Shown here in pieces: positions 15,485 through 20,753 of a DNA stretch of 20,753 nt. The notes under the pieces are model-generated. The model worked only from the letters and a program-made list of their open reading frames with translations. It had not been told where the DNA came from and did not search any database. This DNA comes from Verrucomicrobia bacterium UBA3063. Its GTDB lineage: Bacteria; Verrucomicrobiota; Verrucomicrobiia; Methylacidiphilales; Verrucolacustridaceae. The stretch covers positions 1-20,753 of the forward strand of contig DFCD01000167.1 of NCBI GenBank assembly GCA_002366885.1. Direction: 5' to 3'. Position numbers and translations under genes: made by a program. Position 1 is the stretch's first letter; every line of letters starts with the position of its first letter.

Positions 15485-16174
15485 CTAGCGACCGGAGGAA
15501 ATCCGGTGGATGGCGTAGGCGGCACCGAAGCCGTTGTCGATGTTCACAACGGTGATCCCTGGCGCGCAGGAGTTAAGCATGCCGAGAAAGGCAGTCAGTC
15601 CCTGGAGATGGGCGCCGTAGCCCACCGAGGTGGGAACGGCGACAAGGGGTTGGCGCACCAATCCCCCCAGAACGCTGGGAAGGGCCGCTTCCATTCCCGC
15701 CACGACAATCAGGGCGTCCTGGCTGCGAATTTCCTCCAACCGCCGGAGAGTCCGGTGCAGTCCGGCCACGCCGATGTCGTAGAAACGGAAGGGCCGGTGG
15801 CCCAGGAATTCCAGGGTGACGTAGGCCTCCTCGGCCACGGGATGGTCGGAGGTTCCCGCCGCGCAGATCCCCACCCGCCACGGACGTGACGAGCTTTGTT
15901 TTTTCCTGGCAGCCCAAGTGAAGGCGCGGGCTTGGGGATGATATTTTCCGGCTGGCATGGCCTTTTTGAGCTGGCGTGCCTTGCCGGCATCCAAACGGGT
16001 GACAAGAACGGCTTGGTTCGAGGTGTGCAATTTGCGGGCAATCGCCACGATCTGTGGCGCGGTTTTGCCCGCACCATAGATAATTTCAGGAACCCCGATC
16101 CGGTGTTGTCGCTGTAGGTCGACCTCGGCAAAGGCCTTCGGGAGGAAGGCGCGGGGAGGACGGCGGGATGCCAT
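15485..16174 (-). CDS. larB: Nickel-pincer cofactor biosynthesis protein LarB
   Basis: LarB carboxylates and hydrolyses nicotinic acid adenine dinucleotide, the first step towards the nickel-pincer cofactor of lactate racemase and related epimerases. The 229-residue protein has the AIR-carboxylase-like domain from about 98 on: VGICAAGTSDHPVAEEA, the VVAGMEAALPSVLGGLV block, PTSVGYGA, and the family Cys203 in NSCAPGITVVNIDNGFGAA. The N-terminal segment with GVPEIIYGAGKT is also typical. It starts seven bases after glyS with a TGAGG site upstream of the ATG, so cotranscription with glyS is likely. No larA, larC or larE lies in the window. PurE is excluded by the extra N-terminal domain and the Cys motif. 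Confidence 0.9.
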   Translation of the reverse strand: MASRRPPRAFLPKAFAEVDLQRQHRIGVPEIIYGAGKTAPQIVAIARKLHTSNQAVLVTRLDAGKARQLKKAMPAGKYHPQARAFTWAARKKQSSSRPWRVGICAAGTSDHPVAEEAYVTLEFLGHRPFRFYDIGVAGLHRTLRRLEEIRSQDALIVVAGMEAALPSVLGGLVRQPLVAVPTSVGYGAHLQGLTAFLGMLNSCAPGITVVNIDNGFGAAYAIHRISSGR

Positions 16175-16181
16175 CCGAACC

Positions 16182-17552
16182 TCAGGCCAAGGCGGCCGTC
16201 AGGCGGGGCAAAAGATCGGCGATCGGCAGGCGTTCCTGCCGCATGGAATCCCGGTGCCGAAGGGTCACGGTGTCCTTTTGCCCGGCCAAGGGGCCTTGCT
16301 TGGCGCCTTCGAGGGTCTCAAAATCCACGGTGATGCCAAAGGGCGTGCCGACCTCGTCCTGGCGGCGGTAGCGGCGGCCGATGGCGCCGGCCTCGTCATA
16401 AAAGACGGGAAAATGTTTACGAAGGTCGGCGGTCAGGGCGCGCGCCTTTTCGACCAGTTCCGGTTTGTTCTTTAAAAGGGGAAAGATGCCGGCTTTCACC
16501 GGGGCCATGCGGGGGTGGAAGCGAAGGACCACGCGCGTCTCTTTGGTTCCTTTTTCATCGGCCACTTCCTCCTCGTCGTAGGCCTCGCAGATCAGGGCCA
16601 GCACGGTGCGGTCCACGCCGGCGCTGGGTTCCACCACGTGGGGGAGGAACTTTTCGCGGGTCTCCTCATCGAAGTATTCGAGGGGCTTGCCGCTGGCTTC
16701 CTGGTGTTGCTTCAAATCGTAGTCCGTCCGGTAAGCGATGCCCTCGAGTTCCTCGGTGCCGAAGGGAAACTCGTAGAGGAGGTCGTAGGTGCCTTGGGAG
16801 TAGAAGGCCCGGTCTTTGTCAGGGACGTCGTATACCTGGATTTTTTTGCGGGGTAGGCCGATCGACTCGTACCAGGCAATTCGGTCGGCCAGCCATTTTT
16901 CCAGCCATGCCTTCCCCTCGGATGGTCGGACGAAAAATTCAACCTCCATTTGCTCAAACTCCCGAGAACGGAAGGTGAAGTTGCGCGGGTTGATCTCGTT
17001 CCGGAACGCCTTGCCGATCTGGGCGATCCCGAAAGGGAGTTTTTTCCGGGACACCTCCAGGACGTTCTTGAACTGCACGAACATGGCCTGGGCGGTTTCG
17101 GGGCGGAGGTAGGTAAGATTCCTCTCGTCCTCGACCGGGCCCACATAGGTTTTGAACATCAGGTTGAACTGGCGGGGTTCGGTGAGTTCCCCTCCGCAGG
17201 CGCCGACCAGCTTGCTGGGTTTTTGCGGGCAGGGCGTGGACGAGGTCTGGTCGGCGCGGAAACGGCCCTTGCAGGTTTTGCAGTCCACCATCGGGTCGCT
17301 GAAAGTGGCCTCATGGCCGCTGGCTTTCCAGACGGCCCGGTTCATGAGGATGGAGCCGTCCAGGCCGACGATGTCGTCCCGAAGTTGGGTCATGGCTTTC
17401 CACCAGTGTTCCTTCAGGTTGCGCTTCAGTTCGGCCCCCAGGGGGCCGTAGTCCCAGGCACCGTTCAGGCCCCCGTAGATTTCGGAGGAGGGGAAGATGA
17501 ATCCCCGGCGCTTGCAAAGCGCGACGATTTTTTCCATGCGGGGCTCGGCCAT
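16182..17552 (-). CDS. glyS: Glycyl-tRNA synthetase (homodimeric type)
   Basis: Class II aminoacyl-tRNA synthetase that charges tRNA-Gly with glycine in the cytoplasm. The 456-residue protein is the single-chain dimeric kind, not the two-subunit GlyQ/GlyS tetramer. It starts MAEPRMEKIVALCKRRGFIF, then has the family's EIYGGLNGAWDYGPLG. Four cysteines (91, 94, 108, 119) form a zinc-like cluster. LRPETAQAMF and motif 2 (FRNEINPRNFTFRSREFEQ, 183-201) are clear, as is motif 3 (EPSAGVDRTVLAL, 308-320). The anticodon-binding domain fills the C-terminus. The frame stays open upstream through 18551, but family homology begins at the ATG at 17552. No T-box leader fits in the 48-base divergent gap. Confidence 0.96.
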   Translation of the reverse strand: MAEPRMEKIVALCKRRGFIFPSSEIYGGLNGAWDYGPLGAELKRNLKEHWWKAMTQLRDDIVGLDGSILMNRAVWKASGHEATFSDPMVDCKTCKGRFRADQTSSTPCPQKPSKLVGACGGELTEPRQFNLMFKTYVGPVEDERNLTYLRPETAQAMFVQFKNVLEVSRKKLPFGIAQIGKAFRNEINPRNFTFRSREFEQMEVEFFVRPSEGKAWLEKWLADRIAWYESIGLPRKKIQVYDVPDKDRAFYSQGTYDLLYEFPFGTEELEGIAYRTDYDLKQHQEASGKPLEYFDEETREKFLPHVVEPSAGVDRTVLALICEAYDEEEVADEKGTKETRVVLRFHPRMAPVKAGIFPLLKNKPELVEKARALTADLRKHFPVFYDEAGAIGRRYRRQDEVGTPFGITVDFETLEGAKQGPLAGQKDTVTLRHRDSMRQERLPIADLLPRLTAALA

Positions 17553-17600
17553 AAGTCTGGTTTGGTTGGATTCCCGAAAGAAAGTTGTTAGCGATGATGG

Positions 17601-19994
17601 ATGGCGGTGAACACCCCAATCTTGCGCCGTGGGCCGCGGCCTGCGGACGGTTGGCGTGCGACCGGTGGTTCGTTGCGCCGTTGGATCCGCCGGGCCGGGG
17701 CGATGGTATTCTGTCTTTTTCTCCTGACCGCGCTGCTGGGCCGCGTGCTTGGCTTGCCGGAGAGCTGGAAGACAAGGCTCTTGCAGGAGCTTGCGAACCG
17801 CGGCCTGGAGGTTCAGGTCAAAAAAATCACCCTCGATCCGCTGGGTGGCCTGGTGGCCAGGGACCTGGTGGTGTACCGGGATGCCTCCCGGAGGGAGGAA
17901 AGACTGCGGATCGGCCGGGTGGAGCTGACACCGAACTGGCTGGCTTGGCGTGCCGGCGAACCCCTTCTCTCCGGGGCTCGTCTGCGGGATGCCCATGTGG
18001 CCTGGCCCCTTGGTGCGGGAGTGGAGGCGGAGGCGCGGCGGGTGGAGGCCCTGGTGGAGTTTCGTCCAGGGGAGATCCGGATCCAAAGAATCCGGGGGCA
18101 GGTTCTTGGTTGCGACCTGGATTTCAAGGGGCGGGTGGGTACGGAGGCCGGCCGGCTGCCGGGTCCCCAGGAGATTCCCTGGGCGAAAATCTGGAGCCAG
18201 GCGGAATGGATCCTGCGGGATCTGGGCGGGCCCGCTCCGCTTCTCCAGGCCGAGTTCAACGTGGAAATCGGGCGCCCCGAGGAGAGCCGCGCGGAGATTC
18301 TCTTCACTTCGGCAAAAAATCTCTGGCGGGGGATTCCCGTTTCCCGGATCCAGATGCGTGCCACGATGGCGGAAGGGGCTCTTAAGCTGGAGCGATTCCA
18401 GCTCGATTTCGAGCGGGGAGCAATGGAGGCCTTTGGTTGGGCGGATTTCTCCCGGGGATCCGGGGCGATGGAGTTTTCCTGCCGGATGGATCCCGCCGCG
18501 CTCACCCCGGCGATGAACCGGCAGGCGGCTTATGCCCTGCAGGAATTCCAATCCCCGGAACCGGCACGCATCAACGGAAAGGTGGAGGCGTCCTGGAAGG
18601 AGTCCCCGGGCTTTTTCTCGTCCGGGCAGATGGAGCTTGGCGAATTCCGCCTGGGGGCTGAGGAGTATGAGGCTTTCCGCGGACTCTCCCTATCCTGGGC
18701 CACCGACGGCCGAAAATGGATGATCCCAAGTTTTCGTCTCGGGGCGGCTCCCGGTGGGGAAATTGAGATGCAACTGGCCTTTGACGGGCAGGCTGAGCTC
18801 AAAGGAACTCTGCGGAGCGACATTAACCCGAAAAGCCTGGCCAGGTTGTTCGGTCCCGATGGCGCCGCCTTCTGGTCCAGCTTGGAATTCGATCCTCCAA
18901 GGGCCCCGCGGATGAATTTCCGGGTGATGGGAGCGGGATTTTCCCCGGACCTGATCCGCTTGGAAGGAAAGCTGGAGGCGGCCGGCATGAAGTACAAAGG
19001 TGTGCCCATGGATCAGCTCAGCGCCGACCTGGTGTATGCTTCCCGCGAGATCCGGGCGACAAACGTGCGGGTGACCTCGGGGGGGGGCGAAGGGAAAGGG
19101 GAGATCCGCTACACCCTGAATCCACGCTTTGTTTTCTTTCACAACGTGGAATCCACGCTTCCTGTCCGCGAGTTTTCCCCGGTTTTCGGGGAAAAGGTCC
19201 GCGAGACGATGCAGCCCTACGAGTTTGTTGACCGGCCGTTCGTGACCATGGAGGGCAAGATCGACCTCGAGGAAAAATTCCGCACCGACATGCGGGCCAC
19301 CGGGAAAACCGCGGCCGGCCTCCAGTACGTGGTGGCGGGCCAAAAACTCCATTTCCGGGACGTCCACCTCGAGGTCGGGATCCAGGGAACCAAGACCACC
19401 GTGAAAACCCAGGAGAAAAAACCGGGTTCCCTCTGGGGCGGGCAGGTGGAGGTGGACGTGACCGTGGACGGGCCGAAGGAGAAGAAAAGCCAGAACACCC
19501 GGGTGAAGTTGCGGGAGGTGGATTTCGGCAGGGCGGTCGAGGTTTACTTCAGCAACCCGGGTTACCATGGCAAACTCAGCGGGACCTGCGAGCTGGCGGG
19601 GCCTTCCGGCGCCGGGACCTGGCGGCAATGGACCGGTCAAGGCGAGCTGGAGGTGGAGGACGGAAAATTTCCCGGCTTGGGCAACTTCGCCAAGACCATC
19701 AACGCCCCGCTGGAGTGGATGGAGAACCTGGGGGAGGGGGCCTCCATGGAGTTCGAGCTGGATCGCGGAAAGTTGAACGTCAAAAAGCTGAAAATTTTCT
19801 CGAAGCTGGTGGAGACAACGGGGCGCGGCTTTTACGACATCTCGGCGGACCGTCTGGAAAAATTTTCCATGAAACAGAATCTGATCGGGCCGATGGGGCT
19901 GCCGTTCATGCCGGTCAGCGAGATGCTCGAGGTGGAGGGAAGCGGATCGCTCAAGCAGCCGGTTTGGACGCCGAAAAATTTCGGCGACAAATGA
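17601..19994 (+). CDS. AsmA-like envelope protein
   Basis: Probable inner-membrane-anchored periplasmic protein of the AsmA/TamB type, a family linked to lipid transport to the outer membrane and to outer-membrane integrity. The 797-residue protein has an Arg-rich cytoplasmic start, one membrane segment (34-51), then about 740 residues of repetitive beta-rich sequence. Its C-terminal part (about 640-780: GKLSGTCELAGP, GQGELEVEDGKFPGL, MEFELDRGKLNVKKLKIFS) matches the AsmA C-terminal pattern. The overall identity within the superfamily is uncertain. The ATG at 17601 lacks a clear ribosome binding site; a start at 17703, just before the membrane segment, is possible. It is divergent from glyS, and its stop overlaps the nfo start. 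Confidence 0.75.
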   Translation: MAVNTPILRRGPRPADGWRATGGSLRRWIRRAGAMVFCLFLLTALLGRVLGLPESWKTRLLQELANRGLEVQVKKITLDPLGGLVARDLVVYRDASRREERLRIGRVELTPNWLAWRAGEPLLSGARLRDAHVAWPLGAGVEAEARRVEALVEFRPGEIRIQRIRGQVLGCDLDFKGRVGTEAGRLPGPQEIPWAKIWSQAEWILRDLGGPAPLLQAEFNVEIGRPEESRAEILFTSAKNLWRGIPVSRIQMRATMAEGALKLERFQLDFERGAMEAFGWADFSRGSGAMEFSCRMDPAALTPAMNRQAAYALQEFQSPEPARINGKVEASWKESPGFFSSGQMELGEFRLGAEEYEAFRGLSLSWATDGRKWMIPSFRLGAAPGGEIEMQLAFDGQAELKGTLRSDINPKSLARLFGPDGAAFWSSLEFDPPRAPRMNFRVMGAGFSPDLIRLEGKLEAAGMKYKGVPMDQLSADLVYASREIRATNVRVTSGGGEGKGEIRYTLNPRFVFFHNVESTLPVREFSPVFGEKVRETMQPYEFVDRPFVTMEGKIDLEEKFRTDMRATGKTAAGLQYVVAGQKLHFRDVHLEVGIQGTKTTVKTQEKKPGSLWGGQVEVDVTVDGPKEKKSQNTRVKLREVDFGRAVEVYFSNPGYHGKLSGTCELAGPSGAGTWRQWTGQGELEVEDGKFPGLGNFAKTINAPLEWMENLGEGASMEFELDRGKLNVKKLKIFSKLVETTGRGFYDISADRLEKFSMKQNLIGPMGLPFMPVSEMLEVEGSGSLKQPVWTPKNFGDK

Positions 19995-20753
19995 GCCGTT
20001 GCGGACTCCACACCTCCACGGCGGGGGGGCTCCGGGAGATGCTGGCGCGCGCGGGGGCACTCGGGGAAAGTGCGGCGCAGATTTTCGTGAAGAGCAACCG
20101 GCAGTGGCGGATTTCGCCCTTGGCGGAGGGGGAGGCGGACGGCTTTCTTGCGGGCAAAAAAGCCCAGGATCTCTGGGTTTGCGCGCATGCCGGATATCTC
20201 ATCAACGTGGCGGGGAAAGGGAAAACGAGAAAAAAATCGATCCACTCCCTTGCCGGGGAACTGGCGCGGGCCGAGGCCCTGGGGCTGGAGGCCCTGGTGG
20301 TTCATTGCGGGAGCCGCGGGGAACTGGATCCGCGGGAGGCGAGGCGAAGGGCGGTGGCGGGATTCCGGGAGGCGTTGGAAGTTTCCGAAACCCGCCGCAT
20401 TCCCTTGGCGCTGGAGAATTCCGCCGGGCAGGGGTCCTCGCTGGCGCGGGACATCGGCGAATGGGGGGAATTGGTGGAGGGTTTGCCGGAGTCCCGCAGG
20501 GCGGCCTGTCTGGACACCGCCCACGCCTTTGCCGCCGGCCATGATCTGAGGAGTGATGCGGGAAGAATGGGTCTGATCCGGCAGGTGGAGGAAAAGATCG
20601 GATGGGGCCGGGTAAAGGTTTTGCATGTGAACGATTCGAAAACCCCGTGTGGCTCCGGAGTGGACCGGCACGAGCACCTCGGGCGCGGGGAGATCGGCGC
20701 GTCGGCGTTGCGGGCTTTTCTGCAAAATCGGGCGCTCCGGGGCATTCCGCGGA
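19991..20753 (+). CDS. nfo: Endonuclease IV (AP endonuclease), 3' end cut by window edge
   Basis: Cuts DNA 5' of abasic sites in base excision repair, using three metal ions. The first 254 residues are visible and the frame is open to the window edge; about 30 residues are probably missing. Eight of the nine expected metal ligands can be placed: His66 (AHAGYLINVA), His105 (VVHCGS), Glu142 (LENSAGQGS), Asp175 and His178 (CLDTAHAFAAG), His212 (VLHVNDSK), and Asp225 and His227 (DRHEHLG). The ninth, a C-terminal Glu, would lie beyond the edge. Its ATG overlaps the stop of the AsmA-like gene (ATGA), so the two are likely translated together. Confidence 0.95.
   Translation, partial: MSRCGLHTSTAGGLREMLARAGALGESAAQIFVKSNRQWRISPLAEGEADGFLAGKKAQDLWVCAHAGYLINVAGKGKTRKKSIHSLAGELARAEALGLEALVVHCGSRGELDPREARRRAVAGFREALEVSETRRIPLALENSAGQGSSLARDIGEWGELVEGLPESRRAACLDTAHAFAAGHDLRSDAGRMGLIRQVEEKIGWGRVKVLHVNDSKTPCGSGVDRHEHLGRGEIGASALRAFLQNRALRGIPR

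Noticed and set aside
13398..15488. A 696-codon plus-strand open frame opposite the FGE-type gene
   Set aside because: It is antisense to a protein with clear domain motifs, overlaps trpG, and its translation is low-complexity Gly/Pro/Arg-rich without family features; high G+C keeps antisense frames open.
17553..17600. T-box leader or clear divergent promoters between glyS and the AsmA-like gene
   Set aside because: The gap is only 48 bases, too short for a T-box, and no convincing -35/-10 pair is present on either strand.
17553..18551. Upstream extension of the glyS frame by 333 codons
   Set aside because: Glycyl-tRNA synthetase homology starts at the ATG at 17552; the extension is Pro/Arg-rich and antisense to the AsmA-like gene.
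18690..20060. A 456-codon minus-strand frame
   Set aside because: Antisense to the AsmA-like gene, His/Pro/Gly-rich translation with no recognisable motif.

Overview
This is a roughly 60% or more G+C, gene-dense bacterial chromosome segment (estimated by eye). It comes from a Gram-negative (diderm) organism: it encodes BamA, an OmpH/Skp chaperone, LpxD and an AsmA-like protein. The mix of an OmpH-BamA-LpxD cluster, a GH57 branching enzyme paired with a DUF4912 protein, an FGE-sulfatase protein and a dimer-type glycyl-tRNA synthetase suggests the Verrucomicrobiota/PVC group. That placement is inference from gene content, not a phylogeny. No insertion sequences, phage genes, CRISPR arrays, tRNAs or rRNAs were seen.

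Layout. Positions 1-276 hold no convincing gene. They contain a strongly structured stretch that ends in a textbook intrinsic terminator, possibly the tail of a non-coding RNA or of an upstream transcript. A good sigma70-like promoter (352-380) then drives a translation/replication operon: rplY/ctc (L25), pth, rpsF, ssb, rplI. The rpsR gene that usually lies between ssb and rplI is absent. After an AT-rich gap (3138-3231) comes the outer-membrane cluster bamA, skp/ompH, lpxD, which covers barrel assembly, a periplasmic chaperone and lipid A acylation. Convergent to it on the minus strand are a DUF4912/Ig-like protein and a GH57 glycogen branching enzyme, probably one operon.

Divergent from those, on the plus strand, is hisF-trpE-trpG, with hisF and trpE overlapping by four bases. 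It supplies the cyclase of histidine synthesis and both subunits of anthranilate synthase. Convergent to it is a minus-strand group read in the order glyS, larB, then a large protein joining a receiver-like domain, a degenerate kinase-like domain, one membrane segment and a periplasmic FGE-sulfatase-type domain. That last protein is the most unusual product in the window. Divergent from glyS is an AsmA-like envelope protein whose stop overlaps the start of an endonuclease IV gene (nfo) that runs off the right edge.

Most of the window is housekeeping. The parts worth a second look are the four-part signalling-like FGE protein, the DUF4912-GH57 pair, the larB gene without visible larA/larC/larE partners, the structured region at the left edge, and crossing inverted repeats upstream of bamA.
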